The notes: a model not told the origin generated them from the sequence alone. A stretch of 48,196 nt of DNA from Bacteroidales bacterium (GCA_017961265.1 JAGCXN010000045.1:1-48196); one strand, 5' to 3'; numbered from the stretch's first letter, positions 26,295-35,521 are shown. Translations and numbers: made by a program.

Positions 26295-27047
26295 TTACTT
26301 GAATTCAATCTCCTTAAAATTTTCAGGAATTCGGATAGCAGTGGGCCCTGGCATGTTAAAACGGATGTTTTTTAACAGTACCTCCATCTCTACTTCATCT
26401 GTTTCCATTTCCACTTCGAATTTTGTAAAAAAAGGAATGGAGTCAATAACTGTATAGTCTTCATATTCAATGTCAAAATCACGCATGGACTTCAGATCTG
26501 TGATGTCGTTGTCCAAAATGATGCCGCCCTCACCGATCTCAATGGTCTGCATCAGCGATACAGTGCCTTGATGGTTGGTGCGTTGAGGGGCTACATAGTA
26601 GAGTCTGCCGTCCTCTTCGACTCGGTGCAGACTGTCGTCAAAGTCTTTGAAATCCACCCCGTTAAGCAGGGATTGAACCATATCGAAATCGAGAGGTAAA
26701 CCGAAAACTCTTCGGAGGAAGGTATAGCCGCCTGCAAAATATTCATGCTCCAGCTTGTTGACGTAAATGACGGAATCGGGTGTGAGCACCACACGCGCCA
26801 GCTCAATACCTGATCGGTTGAGGTTCAAATAGATAAGACTATCAATTCGATTTACAAAAAAGCATTGGAAAGACAGCTTCTCCTCCTCTTTTTCCATAGA
26901 AATTTTCATCTGATAGGAAATCCACTCGTAGGTAATCTTTGGAAAAACTTCCTCCTTTGTTGGAATAAAGGTAGTGTCTTGTGCCTTCAGAAGGAGTGGA
27001 CTCATTGTCAGTGCAGACAATATTATATATTGTATGATTTTTTTCAT
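26295..27047 (-). CDS. DUF4292 family exported protein
   Basis: This 250-residue protein has a signal peptide (MKKIIQYIILSALTMSPLLLKAQ). The body matches DUF4292, a Bacteroidota family with a LolA/LppX-like fold: QMKISMEKEEEKLSFQCFF, GIELARVVLTPDSVIYVNKLEHEYFAGGYTFL, then GLPLDFDMVQSLLNG, and the closing ITDLKSMRDFDIEYEDY and IPENFKEIEF. Function is unknown; a periplasmic lipid or lipoprotein carrier role has been proposed for this fold. It sits between two large T9SS cargo genes on the same strand, about 100 nt from each, and may share their transcript. The ATG is at 27047; no clear promoter box was found. Confidence 0.8.
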   Translation of the reverse strand: MKKIIQYIILSALTMSPLLLKAQDTTFIPTKEEVFPKITYEWISYQMKISMEKEEEKLSFQCFFVNRIDSLIYLNLNRSGIELARVVLTPDSVIYVNKLEHEYFAGGYTFLRRVFGLPLDFDMVQSLLNGVDFKDFDDSLHRVEEDGRLYYVAPQRTNHQGTVSLMQTIEIGEGGIILDNDITDLKSMRDFDIEYEDYTVIDSIPFFTKFEVEMETDEVEMEVLLKNIRFNMPGPTAIRIPENFKEIEFK

Positions 27048-27114
27048 TGGTCTTTGACAAAGTGTTTCAATATAACGGAGGAATAGGTGGAATATTTGGG
27101 TGAAGGCAAAAAAA

Positions 27115-27135
27115 AGGGCTTCAAATAGAAGCCCT
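27115..27135 (-). terminator. Rho-independent terminator of the 1581-aa cargo gene
   Basis: On the minus strand AGGGCTTC pairs perfectly with GAAGCCCT across a 5-nt loop, followed by a run of at least seven T. It begins 8 nt past the stop codon of the upstream gene. It separates that gene from the DUF4292 gene. Confidence 0.85.
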
Positions 27136-27142
27136 CATGAAT

Positions 27143-30100
27143 TTATCTGAGAATGGTAACTGTCCCTAAGAATTCTTTAGGAACAAGGTCCATCGTATAG
27201 GTTCGGATGAAATAGACGTAACTTCCGACGGGGAGTTCCTTTCCTTTTTCGGTTCCGTCCCACGGTTGGTATAGCGAAGTGGTGTGGAATACGATACGGC
27301 CCCAACGGTCATACACGGTGCACTCGTAGTCATCCTCTTTCACGCCGGTGCCAACAGGTAACCAGACTTCGTTAATGCCGTCACCATCCGGTGTGAAGGA
27401 GTTTGGTACATAGAAGTAGAACGGGTTTTGGATGGACACTTCCTGATAGGTGGAGTCGGCACAGCCGAAGTCGGAGGCCACCCACAGGAATACCCGGTAG
27501 ATGCCCGGACGTGTATAAGTGTGGTCGGGACTGTGCTCGTCGGAGGTGTTGCTGCCGGAGGTGGGATCGTTGAAGTTCCACAGATAGGTTTCTGCTTCGG
27601 AAGAGTAGTCGATGAAGTGTACAGTGGCTTGTCCGTCATCAAGGAAGGTGAGGTACTGTTCCGGACGGAAGCTGGCTGTGGGCACGGGGTGTACAATTAC
27701 TTGTGTTTCTCCTTCAGTTTCACAGCCGATCTCGTCGGTTACGGTGAGGTGGTAGGTGGAGGTGTTGGCCGGAGCCACGGTGATGGTCGGGTTCTGGCTT
27801 CCGGTGCTCCAGTGGTAGTGGGCATACTCATTGTCAACACTGATGGTAGAGCGTTCTCCAGCGCAGATTTCTGCCGGCTCTACGGTGAAGGTTGGCGGTG
27901 GCGGAACAGCACCAGCATAGACGGTGGCGCTATCAGTTCGGATACAGCCGTTGCCGTATGTGACGGTGCAGATATAGGTGGTGAGCATACTATCGGGAAT
28001 AACAGTGAAGGAGGCGGTAGAATCGCCAGTGTTCCATTCGTAGCTGATAGCATCAGTGGTGACGGCAGAAACGGTCACTTGTTGCTGCGGACATACGGTG
28101 TCTTCCGAAACCCGTACTTCCAGATCCGGTGTTTCGTTGTTCACCGTCACATGGCAGGTGTTGATGATGTCAAAGTAGTCACCGTTGCAGGCCGTGTATT
28201 GCAGTCGGGCCGTGTAATAGGTGGTCTGTTCGGGCATTACAGTAAGCAGGTCACCTGTGCCGAGTACAACGCCGGTGGTAGCAGAAGTGTCGGTACCGAG
28301 GTACCAAGTTACATTATAGCTGGGCTGTCCTGTCGGCATAAAGCGCCATGCTTCTTCGTGGGCTGTCCACGGACCAGTGTTGCGGCCGGGAGGCGTGATG
28401 CCCATGGTGCAGTCACTATTTTGCAGGCCAATGACGCCGTTTCCGTCGTTCCATGAGGTGCAAGTGGGCGCATCACGCAGATAGATATCAATGATATTGG
28501 TACCTTCGTACAGTACAATCATGGAGGAGAAAGTGCGGACTTCCGTACAGGAGAAGAGTTTGATATTGTTGAAACTCAGCTTGTAGCTTCGGCACGGATA
28601 TTCACCAAGTACACCTTCAAAGATTCCGCCATCACCAGTAGAGGCAACGTAGTCACTGGTGGAGGGATAGATGTCGCGGTAGCAGGCGAAGATGGTATTT
28701 GGGAAAAGATTCGCGTCAGGAATGGATTCATCATAAGACCATGCGCAAGAGCCGCCTGCCACATTGGTGTTAAACGTGGCTACGGAGTTTGCACCGGCCA
28801 CGACCCGTGTATAGGTGTTGCCATAGTAACAGAAGGTGAACGGCAGATTCACCACCTCACTCCACGTATCATCGGAGGCATTGGCGAAAATGCGGGTGCC
28901 GTCGGTGTAGCCGTAGGGCGGATTGTAGGGGATGGAGAAGACGAAGTAGTCGTCGGCTTCCACGGCAGTGGCCAGTACGTTAGCGCAAAGGGTGACACCT
29001 TCAATCTGCGAAGTGCAGTCAAGGTCGATTTCAGGATTGTTTGTACCCAACTCGGCGGGTGTCACGCTCGGACAACCGTCGGCGGAGCAGTCCATCACAG
29101 CCACAATGCCACTGGAGATGAGTTCGCAGCATGAAGGATCGGTGGGAGTAGCGGTTACGGTGTATTCGGTGGTCACCTCTGGCGAAACGGTGATGGTGGT
29201 GCCTGTGGCGCCAGTGCTCCACAAGTAGTTGTAGCTGCTGCATGTTCCTTGTACCTCAAGGTTGGCCGTTACGGTGACCGTCTGGTTCTGGCCTACGCAG
29301 AATCCAGCGGGGTTGGCCGTCACATGGAGTCGGGTGCCGGAGACTTCAGCGGTGACGCGCACCGTTTTGGCGCACCCTTCGCCGTCAACCACACGCACAC
29401 GATAGACAGTGGTGTTCTGTGGGGTGGCCGTCACGGTGGGACCAGTGGAAACATCAAGGGTGCTTTCAGGTGTCCAAGTATAGGTATATCCGGAGCCGCT
29501 ACCGCCTGTGGCCGAAGCAGTGAAAGTGGCACTCTCACCTTGGCAGAGTATGACGCTGGCAGGTGTGACGGTCACTACGGGCTGGTCACAGGGGATACAG
29601 GCCTGCAAACATACGTTGTCCACGGCGGCAGGACAATAGTTCTGTACGGAACCGTCATTCTTCCACATGAAATACAACCGCATGTACTCTCCAGAGTAAG
29701 TTTCGTTATCAAGGATGATTTCCGTATGATGCCACTGGTCATTGTAATTCCCGTATGTGTTGAAATAATTGGCATACGAAGTGCTTGTGGCATCAGGGTT
29801 CTGTAGTTGTGTGGAGCCTGACGGTGCTGTTGCGCTACCTGCTGACACTGTAGCTTCGGGTCCGATAAAGACCGCCATATAGTCAAGGGAGCTTTCGCCA
29901 CCGCATTTCCAATCAAAACTGAGTACGAAGTTTTCATCACATTCGGGGAACTCAATGTCTTTGTAGGCCCATACATAGCTGGAGCTATTGGTGTAGGTGT
30001 TCGGCGGGGTAGTCGCTGTAGGTGAATTGGATACGTATAGTGCGTATTGGCCGCCGTTGTTAGTACCCGTGCCGATTACCCATTGGTTTGTCTGGGAGCC

Positions 30101-31888
30101 ATTCACGAAACCCCATTCGGCACGTCCGGCAGCAGTCTCGAAGTCGCTGCAGTCCTGGTTGCAGTCACCAACCTGTACGGTGTGTGTGGCGGTGAGGGTG
30201 CAGCAGTCGCCGCCGACAGGGGTAGCGGTGACGGTATAAGTCATATTCTGCTGGGGAACGTCAGTGGAGACTGCGCTGGTGGGACCGTTGCTCCACTGGT
30301 AGGTGTAGTTGCTGCAACTTCCGTTGACGTTCAATACTGCGTTGAGGGTGACAGGATCGGTACCACGGCAATAAACCTGAGGAGACTGGGTGATGGAGAG
30401 GGTGGTGCCGGAAATTTCTACCGGTATGCGGACGCTTTTGGCACAATCCTCGCTGTCGGTTACGCGTAAGGTGTAGGTGGTTGTGGTAGAGGGTGTTGCG
30501 GTGGTCGTTGCCGTGTTGGTAGAGCTGAGGCCTGTGGCGGGTGTCCACTCGTAGGTGTAGCCATGTCCGCTGCCGCCCGACACGGTGGCGTTGAAGGTGA
30601 CGCTTTCGCCTTGGCAGAGGACTGCCGATTCAGGTGTGACATTCACCACGGGCTGGTTGCACGGCTCGCACGACTGGATGCACACATTGTCAATGGCACC
30701 TGGAGGAGTTGATCCTCCAGAACCGTCGTTACGCCAGAGGAAATATATTCTTTTTACTTGCCCGGAATAAGTGGCATTGGCTAATGTTATGACGGCTGTT
30801 TGCCAGTTGGACTGCAAATTGAAACGTGCCGTGTTGTTCAACGGATTGTTGAGTTGCGTTGCGCCTGTAGGAGCAGTGGTGCTACCGGCTGTCACAGTAT
30901 TGGGATCTCCAATGTAAACATAAATGTAGTCATAACTGCTTTCACCGTTGGCCCGCCAGTCAAAGCTCAGAATATAATCATCGTCACATTCGGGAAATTC
31001 GTAGTCGAAATAAGCCCAAACACTGGATGTGCTGGTGTTCGTGTAGGTGTTGGAAGGAACAGAAGCGGTGGGTGAGTTAGTGATGTAGAGAGAATAGGAG
31101 CCGCCGTTGTTGACATTGGTGTTCATTACCCACTGATTGGTCTGGCTGCCATTCACCAGAGTCCATGCTGCACGGTCGGCAGTCGTTTCAAACCCATTGC
31201 AAGTGTTGACACAATTGGTGGGATTCACCACAAAAGAAGCAGTTGCACTACAGCATCCTTCCGCATTTGCGGTCACCGTGTAGGTGGTCTGTGAAGTGGG
31301 GGAGACATTGATGGTCGAGCCTGTCATACCGTTGCTCCATGTATAGGTGTAGCTACTGCATACATCGCACGATACTACTGCTTGCCAGCCAGATTTGACC
31401 ACGCTTCCGTCGGATTCGAATTTCACCGTGATGGCACCTGTGGCGGAGCTGAACGACATGCCGGCAATGCCGTTGTAATGGTTGCCGTCATTCAGGGGGG
31501 TACCAGAGGCGGTTGTCCCCGAGTAAACGTACACTTCGTCAAAGCTGTTTTCCACATCCACCGTGACAAAGGTGATGGTGATAGTGGAGTTGTTGGATGA
31601 TTGGAAGGTATGGGTGAGTGTTGACGACGAGCTATAATCCCCGTTCGGACCGCCAGAGTCGTAAAAGCAGACGGAACTACCGCAAGTGACGGTTGTTGTG
31701 GTATTACTCATGTTCACGCTTTGGGCACAGTTGCCGGGGTCTGGACCGGAAGTGGAAGCCGTAAGTGTGATATTATCGCCATTGCAGACAATTCCCGTAG
31801 GACCGGAGATGCTTACCGAACATTGGGGAAATGCTGCAGTGATGCCGATTAACAGTATGAAAATCAGTGCGAAAACTTTTTTTATCAT
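27143..31888 (-). CDS. Large T9SS-secreted multidomain protein (1581 aa)
   Basis: Signal peptide MIKKVFALIFILLIGITAA. Next come an Ig-like stretch and a CUB-like domain (about 50-175; CFYDSGGPNGDYSSSS, DEVYVYSGT). Two anchor-J-like modules of about 180 residues follow, each opening with a C..FETAA(D)RA(E)W motif plus VNGSQTNQW and each preceded or followed by repeats of the CQGESVTF..SGGSGHGYTYEWTP kind seen in SprB-like adhesins. A nidogen-like region (about 990-1240; DGTRIFANASDDTWSEVV, NGVIGLQNSDC) leads to a PKD domain (TYLWNFNDP) and a gliding-motility C-terminal domain (YVPNSFTPDGDGINEVWLP, YDRWGRIVFHT). The last is a T9SS sorting signal. The protein is probably surface-bound or released; adhesion or glycan binding is inferred. 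ATG 31888, perfect terminator downstream. Confidence 0.9.
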   Translation of the reverse strand: MIKKVFALIFILLIGITAAFPQCSVSISGPTGIVCNGDNITLTASTSGPDPGNCAQSVNMSNTTTTVTCGSSVCFYDSGGPNGDYSSSSTLTHTFQSSNNSTITITFVTVDVENSFDEVYVYSGTTASGTPLNDGNHYNGIAGMSFSSATGAITVKFESDGSVVKSGWQAVVSCDVCSSYTYTWSNGMTGSTINVSPTSQTTYTVTANAEGCCSATASFVVNPTNCVNTCNGFETTADRAAWTLVNGSQTNQWVMNTNVNNGGSYSLYITNSPTASVPSNTYTNTSTSSVWAYFDYEFPECDDDYILSFDWRANGESSYDYIYVYIGDPNTVTAGSTTAPTGATQLNNPLNNTARFNLQSNWQTAVITLANATYSGQVKRIYFLWRNDGSGGSTPPGAIDNVCIQSCEPCNQPVVNVTPESAVLCQGESVTFNATVSGGSGHGYTYEWTPATGLSSTNTATTTATPSTTTTYTLRVTDSEDCAKSVRIPVEISGTTLSITQSPQVYCRGTDPVTLNAVLNVNGSCSNYTYQWSNGPTSAVSTDVPQQNMTYTVTATPVGGDCCTLTATHTVQVGDCNQDCSDFETAAGRAEWGFVNGSQTNQWVIGTGTNNGGQYALYVSNSPTATTPPNTYTNSSSYVWAYKDIEFPECDENFVLSFDWKCGGESSLDYMAVFIGPEATVSAGSATAPSGSTQLQNPDATSTSYANYFNTYGNYNDQWHHTEIILDNETYSGEYMRLYFMWKNDGSVQNYCPAAVDNVCLQACIPCDQPVVTVTPASVILCQGESATFTASATGGSGSGYTYTWTPESTLDVSTGPTVTATPQNTTVYRVRVVDGEGCAKTVRVTAEVSGTRLHVTANPAGFCVGQNQTVTVTANLEVQGTCSSYNYLWSTGATGTTITVSPEVTTEYTVTATPTDPSCCELISSGIVAVMDCSADGCPSVTPAELGTNNPEIDLDCTSQIEGVTLCANVLATAVEADDYFVFSIPYNPPYGYTDGTRIFANASDDTWSEVVNLPFTFCYYGNTYTRVVAGANSVATFNTNVAGGSCAWSYDESIPDANLFPNTIFACYRDIYPSTSDYVASTGDGGIFEGVLGEYPCRSYKLSFNNIKLFSCTEVRTFSSMIVLYEGTNIIDIYLRDAPTCTSWNDGNGVIGLQNSDCTMGITPPGRNTGPWTAHEEAWRFMPTGQPSYNVTWYLGTDTSATTGVVLGTGDLLTVMPEQTTYYTARLQYTACNGDYFDIINTCHVTVNNETPDLEVRVSEDTVCPQQQVTVSAVTTDAISYEWNTGDSTASFTVIPDSMLTTYICTVTYGNGCIRTDSATVYAGAVPPPPTFTVEPAEICAGERSTISVDNEYAHYHWSTGSQNPTITVAPANTSTYHLTVTDEIGCETEGETQVIVHPVPTASFRPEQYLTFLDDGQATVHFIDYSSEAETYLWNFNDPTSGSNTSDEHSPDHTYTRPGIYRVFLWVASDFGCADSTYQEVSIQNPFYFYVPNSFTPDGDGINEVWLPVGTGVKEDDYECTVYDRWGRIVFHTTSLYQPWDGTEKGKELPVGSYVYFIRTYTMDLVPKEFLGTVTILR

Positions 31889-31929
31889 AATGCTTTGTTG
31901 AAATTATTCTATGTTTTATAAAAGTTGGC

Positions 31930-31937
31930 AAAAATAC
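31930..31937 (-). promoter_or_regulatory. Promoter -7 box for the 1581-aa cargo gene
   Basis: The minus strand reads TATTTTTG (TAnnTTTG) 41 nt upstream of the ATG at 31888, in the divergent gap before the plus-strand operon. Confidence 0.5.
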
Positions 31938-32060
31938 GACTTTTTTTGCTTCTGCCTATTGCTTCAGGCTACATTACAAAAATAATTCAACAAATGTTGC
32001 CCCAAAGAACGAAAACGTGATAAACTTTCAAACGCGATAAACTTTATGAACTATTTGTAG

Positions 32061-32068
32061 TATCTTTG
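32061..32068 (+). promoter_or_regulatory. Promoter -7 box of the plus-strand operon
   Basis: TATCTTTG matches TAnnTTTG, followed by gccgcc and then AT-rich leader to the ATG at 32090. A degenerate 9-bp repeat tract (32016-32056) lies directly before it. Confidence 0.65.
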
Positions 32069-32089
32069 CCGCCTCAAATTTTTTGAAAA

Positions 32090-32383
32090 ATGAAGGCAGT
32101 TTTCATTTCCTTTTACAAAGCATTTTACATAGAACTGATTGAGGTTCTGGATAAATTGGAAATACGTGGTTTTACCTTTTGGGAAGAAGTGCAAGGCCGA
32201 GGCACGGAGACGGGCGAGCCGCATTACGGCACCCATGCGTGGCCGACCCTCAATTCCGCCATTTTTACTGTGATTCCGGAAGAAAAGGTGGCTCCCCTCC
32301 TTGACGAAATCCACCGCCTCGACGCCAATGCACCCCAACAAGGAATCCGCGCCTTCGTCATGCCTGTCGAACAAGTCAGCTAA
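32090..32383 (+). CDS. Small P-II-like protein (PG0541-like family)
   Basis: This 97-residue protein resembles the Bacteroidales 'PG0541 family transporter-associated' proteins, which have a ferredoxin-like/P-II-like fold: MKAVFISFYKAF, IRGFTFWEEVQGRG, GEPHYGTHAWP, LNSAIFTVI, GIRAFVMPVEQ. This assignment is from recall. P-II-like proteins usually act as trimers that sense small ligands and regulate membrane proteins. The gene begins 22 nt past the promoter box and ends 3 nt before the dehydrogenase gene; an ABC exporter closes the operon, which fits a transporter-linked role but does not prove it. There is no signal peptide, so it should be cytosolic. Confidence 0.75.
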   Translation: MKAVFISFYKAFYIELIEVLDKLEIRGFTFWEEVQGRGTETGEPHYGTHAWPTLNSAIFTVIPEEKVAPLLDEIHRLDANAPQQGIRAFVMPVEQVS

Positions 32384-32386
32384 CCG

Positions 32387-33337
32387 ATGTCCGCCGCACG
32401 CAAAATCCTTATCGTTGACCGTGCTGCCCCTTCGCTCGCCCGCGACCTTCAGGCTCATGGCTTCGTCTGCGACACCCGCCTCGACCTCACCTACGACGAT
32501 TTTCTCCGTCTGCCCGACGACCTTTACGGCCTCGTGATTCGTAGTCGCTTTCGGGTGGATAAGCCGCTGATTGACAGTAAATCGCAACTTCGTTTTATCG
32601 CTCGCCTTGGTTCTGGCGTCGAGAATATTGATACCGTCTATGCCGAAAGCCGCGGCATCACCTGCATCAGCACACCCGAAGGCAACGCCCGTGCCGTGGC
32701 CGAACACGCCCTCGGCTTGCTGCTCGCTGCGTTGCGCAATATTCCCAAGTCCGACCGAGAGGTGCGGAGAGGGGAGTGGCTGCGGGAAACCAACAAGGGT
32801 ACAGAACTCGCCTCGCAGACTGTCGGCATCATCGGTTACGGGCATACCGGCCCCGCCTTTGCCCGCCTTCTCCATCCTTTCGGTACGAAAATCCTCGTTT
32901 ACGACAAGTTTCGCACCGACATCATCGACGACTTCGTCACCGTCACCGACCTGTCCACTATTTTGCAGGAGTGCAATATCATCTCCTTGAATATTAACTA
33001 TCTTCCTGAAAACAAGTATTTTATAGGCGATAGATTTTTTGATGCGGCCCGCGACGGCCTCATCCTCATCAACACCAGCCGCGGCCCTGTGGTGGATACC
33101 GCCGCACTCGTTTCGCACTTGAAAAGTGGAAAAGTACGCTACGCTTGTCTCGATGTCCTTGAGTATGAGTCGGTAAGACTGAAGATACCACCAAAAAAAG
33201 AGTGGGAAGATGCCCTTTTGCAGTTGTCAGAAATGGATAACGTTATTTTGACGCCGCACCTTGCAGGGCAGACTGCTGAGGCGGAGCAGCGTCACGCGGA
33301 TATTGCCGTCCAGAAAATCTTAAAACTTTCAGAATGA
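32387..33337 (+). CDS. D-2-hydroxyacid dehydrogenase family protein
   Basis: The protein has 316 residues. The N-terminal half has the substrate loop RLGSGVENID with its conserved Arg. The Rossmann domain has GIIGYGHTGPAFARLL (GxGxxG) near residue 145 and an acidic residue in VYDKF that fits NAD preference. Catalytic-site motifs are NTSRGPVVDTAAL, CLDVLEYE (Glu) and LTPHLAGQT (His). These enzymes reduce 2-keto acids or oxidise D-2-hydroxy acids; phosphoglycerate dehydrogenase (SerA) is the nearest familiar type, but there is no ACT domain, and the substrate is unknown. The last four bases, ATGA, overlap the start of the ABC exporter gene, so the two are translationally coupled. Confidence 0.87.
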   Translation: MSAARKILIVDRAAPSLARDLQAHGFVCDTRLDLTYDDFLRLPDDLYGLVIRSRFRVDKPLIDSKSQLRFIARLGSGVENIDTVYAESRGITCISTPEGNARAVAEHALGLLLAALRNIPKSDREVRRGEWLRETNKGTELASQTVGIIGYGHTGPAFARLLHPFGTKILVYDKFRTDIIDDFVTVTDLSTILQECNIISLNINYLPENKYFIGDRFFDAARDGLILINTSRGPVVDTAALVSHLKSGKVRYACLDVLEYESVRLKIPPKKEWEDALLQLSEMDNVILTPHLAGQTAEAEQRHADIAVQKILKLSE

Positions 33338-35163
33338 AGCTGTTCCCGCGACTTATTCGGTATATCTTCCCCTACAAGAAAAATATCCTGCTTATTTTTC
33401 TGTTCAACCTGCTTTATTCCTTCTTTTCGGTCTTTTCGCTTTCGATGGTCGCGCCTTTCTTGTCCGTCCTTTTTGGCGGCGGTGAAAGTGTCACCGTGCG
33501 GCCCGTCTTCGACGGCTCGGTGACGGTGGTTATCAATACGTTTTACTACTACATGGGTATCGTCACCCGCGATTACGGTCAGTTTTATGCGCTGATTTTC
33601 ATTGCGGTAACGATGGTGGTACTCACTTTTTTCTCAAATTTGTTCCGCTACCTCGGTCTCTATATGAACGCTCCCATCCGCACGGGCTTTGTCAAGGCGT
33701 TGCGCCGCGATATTTACCGTAAGATGCTGATTCTTCCGCTCTCTTTTTATGGGAAACAGAAGAAAGGCGACATTCTCAACCGTATCGGCTCCGATGTGCA
33801 GGAGGTGGACTGGTCCATTGTGTGCAGCGTTCGGATGGTGTGCCGCGATCTGCTGCTGGTGATAGTGTTCTTATTCGCATTGTTTTCAATAAGTTACAAA
33901 CTTACACTCTTGGCACTCCTGATTTTGCCTCCGGTGGGTATCCTGATTGCCAAAATCGGAAAGAGCATCAAGCGCAACTCGATGGAGGCGCAGCAGATTT
34001 TAGGGCGGATGAGTTCTGCTTTCGACGAGGCCATCAGCGGACTCCGCATCATCAAGGGCTACAACGCCATCGACCATACCGACCGCAATTTTCAGAGGAT
34101 GAACGAGCGTTTCTTTGTACTCAATCGTCGCATTTTCCGCAAGACGGAGCTGGGTGCACCGTTAGTGGAGTTCCTTTGCATTGCCGCATTGCTGTTAGTA
34201 TTGCTTTTGGGTGCAGGTTTCGTATTGAATGAAAACGAGTTGCGGCCCGAAATGTTCATCATGTTCATTGTGATTTTTGCCCGTGTGATTCCGCCAGCGC
34301 AGAGTATGGTATCGTCTTTTTATACGTTGCAGAAGGGGATGGCATCGGCAGAACGCATCTATCAGATTCTGGATGCTGATGAGGTGATTGAGGAGGCGCC
34401 GGACGCGGTATCGAAAAAGTCGTTTGACGAAAGTATTGAATATCAGAATGTCTGTTTTAGTTATCACCCTGAAGATGCCGATGCGGCGCAGGTGCTTGCG
34501 GATATTTCGTTTACGGTGAAAAAAGGCGAGTGTGTCGCGCTGGTTGGGGCCTCTGGAAGTGGAAAATCGACGATGGTTGATTTGCTTCCGCGGTTTTACG
34601 ATATCCAGAAAGGACAGATTTTGGTGGACGGTATTGACATCCGGCAAGTCAGGATTAGTGATTTGCGTGCTTTGTTCGGAATTGTCAATCAGGATGTTAC
34701 CCTGTTCAATGATACGGTGTACAGCAACATCGCCTTCGGGAATCCAGAGGCCACGCCCGAAAAGGTGGAGCGTGCGGCGAAGTCGGCGCTGGCGCACGAC
34801 TTCATTATGGAGATGGAGGCGGGGTACGACACCGTCATCGGCGACCGCGGGATGCGGCTGTCGGGCGGCCAGCGCCAGCGCCTCAGCATAGCCCGGGCCA
34901 TCCTCCAGAACCCGCAGGTGCTGATTCTGGACGAGGCTACGTCCGCCCTCGACAATGAGTCGGAGCTGCTTGTACAGCAGTCGCTGCAAAAGCTGATGGA
35001 AGGGCGCACCACCATCGTCGTGGCTCACAGGCTCTCCACCATCCGCAGTGCCGACCGTATCCTGTTCGTCCGCGATGGCCGTATCACCGAGCGCGGCACG
35101 CACGACGAACTCCTCGCCCTCGGTGGCGACTATGCCAAATTCTGCAAGCTGCAGGAGAAATAG
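33334..35163 (+). CDS. ABC exporter, half transporter (MsbA/ABCB type)
   Basis: The protein has 609 residues. The first about 330 hold six membrane helices of an exporter (for example ILLIFLFNLLYSFFSVFSLS, LLLVIVFLFALFSI). The ATPase domain has Walker A GASGSGKSTMV, Q-loop VNQDVTLFNDT, signature LSGGQRQRLSIARAIL, Walker B VLILDEATSALD and the H-loop VAHRLSTI. Such proteins work as homodimers in the inner membrane; lipid A-core flipping (MsbA) and drug or peptide export are both possible, and I cannot choose. It overlaps the dehydrogenase gene by 4 nt and is followed by a terminator-like hairpin. Confidence 0.9.
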   Translation: MKLFPRLIRYIFPYKKNILLIFLFNLLYSFFSVFSLSMVAPFLSVLFGGGESVTVRPVFDGSVTVVINTFYYYMGIVTRDYGQFYALIFIAVTMVVLTFFSNLFRYLGLYMNAPIRTGFVKALRRDIYRKMLILPLSFYGKQKKGDILNRIGSDVQEVDWSIVCSVRMVCRDLLLVIVFLFALFSISYKLTLLALLILPPVGILIAKIGKSIKRNSMEAQQILGRMSSAFDEAISGLRIIKGYNAIDHTDRNFQRMNERFFVLNRRIFRKTELGAPLVEFLCIAALLLVLLLGAGFVLNENELRPEMFIMFIVIFARVIPPAQSMVSSFYTLQKGMASAERIYQILDADEVIEEAPDAVSKKSFDESIEYQNVCFSYHPEDADAAQVLADISFTVKKGECVALVGASGSGKSTMVDLLPRFYDIQKGQILVDGIDIRQVRISDLRALFGIVNQDVTLFNDTVYSNIAFGNPEATPEKVERAAKSALAHDFIMEMEAGYDTVIGDRGMRLSGGQRQRLSIARAILQNPQVLILDEATSALDNESELLVQQSLQKLMEGRTTIVVAHRLSTIRSADRILFVRDGRITERGTHDELLALGGDYAKFCKLQEK

Positions 35164-35195
35164 ATAAATAAATAATACGTTCAGGACAATAAAGA

Positions 35196-35219
35196 AGCCG
35201 GCTTCTGTTTGGGCCGGCT
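35196..35219 (+). terminator. Terminator of the plus-strand operon
   Basis: AGCCGGC (35196-35202) pairs with GCCGGCT (35213-35219), followed by ctctt. The 10-nt loop and short T-tract are typical of Bacteroidota terminators. It lies 33 nt after the exporter stop and faces the tRNA pair. Confidence 0.65.
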
Positions 35220-35226
35220 CTCTTCG

Positions 35227-35300
35227 TGATTCCGCCGCGATTCGAACGCGGGACCTACTGCTTAGAAGGCAGTTGCTCTATCCAGCTGAGCTACGGAACC
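35227..35300 (-). tRNA. tRNA-Arg (anticodon UCU)
   Basis: The minus strand has a 7-bp acceptor stem (GGTTCCG / CGGAATC, one G-U pair), D-arm AGCTCAGCTGGATAGAGC, anticodon stem-loop CTGCCTTCTAAGCAG with anticodon TCT, and T-arm CGCGTTCGAATCGCG. Length is 74 nt. It reads AGA codons. It lies 11 nt after tRNA-Pro and is probably co-transcribed with it. Confidence 0.95.
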
Positions 35301-35311
35301 TTTCGCTTGTG

Positions 35312-35384
35312 TCGGGATAGCCAGACTCGAACTGACGACCTCTTGCTCCCAAAGCAAGCATACTACCAACTGTACTATATCCCG
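35312..35384 (-). tRNA. tRNA-Pro (anticodon UGG)
   Basis: The minus strand has a 7-bp acceptor stem (CGGGATA / TATCCCG), anticodon stem cttgc/gcaag with loop TTTGGGA (anticodon TGG), and a GTTCGAGTC T-loop. Length is 73 nt. It is the first gene of a tRNA-Pro/tRNA-Arg pair. Confidence 0.95.
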
Positions 35385-35398
35385 TTTTTTTCGGGCTG

Positions 35399-35406
35399 CA
35401 AAAGTA
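35399..35406 (-). promoter_or_regulatory. Promoter -7 box of the tRNA-Pro/tRNA-Arg pair
   Basis: The minus strand reads TACTTTTG (TAnnTTTG), 14 nt upstream of tRNA-Pro. Confidence 0.55.
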
Positions 35407-35482
35407 CAACTTTTTTCTTTATGCCCGATTTGTATGGGATAACTTTTTTCTTGTTCTCTTTTTATAGGAAAAATAAAAAAGA

Positions 35483-35515
35483 AGTGGCTTGTTATCAGAT
35501 GTTTAACAAGCCACT
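35483..35515 (-). terminator. Rho-independent terminator of asnS
   Basis: On the minus strand the 11-nt arms AGTGGCTTGTT and AACAAGCCACT pair perfectly around an 11-nt loop, followed by TCTTTTTTATTTTT. It begins 6 nt after the asnS stop codon. Confidence 0.88.
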
Positions 35516-35521
35516 GCGTGG

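Noticed and set aside
34195-35103. 302-residue minus-strand frame opposite the ABC exporter
   Set aside because: It lies fully antisense to conserved ATPase motifs and has no recognisable domain.
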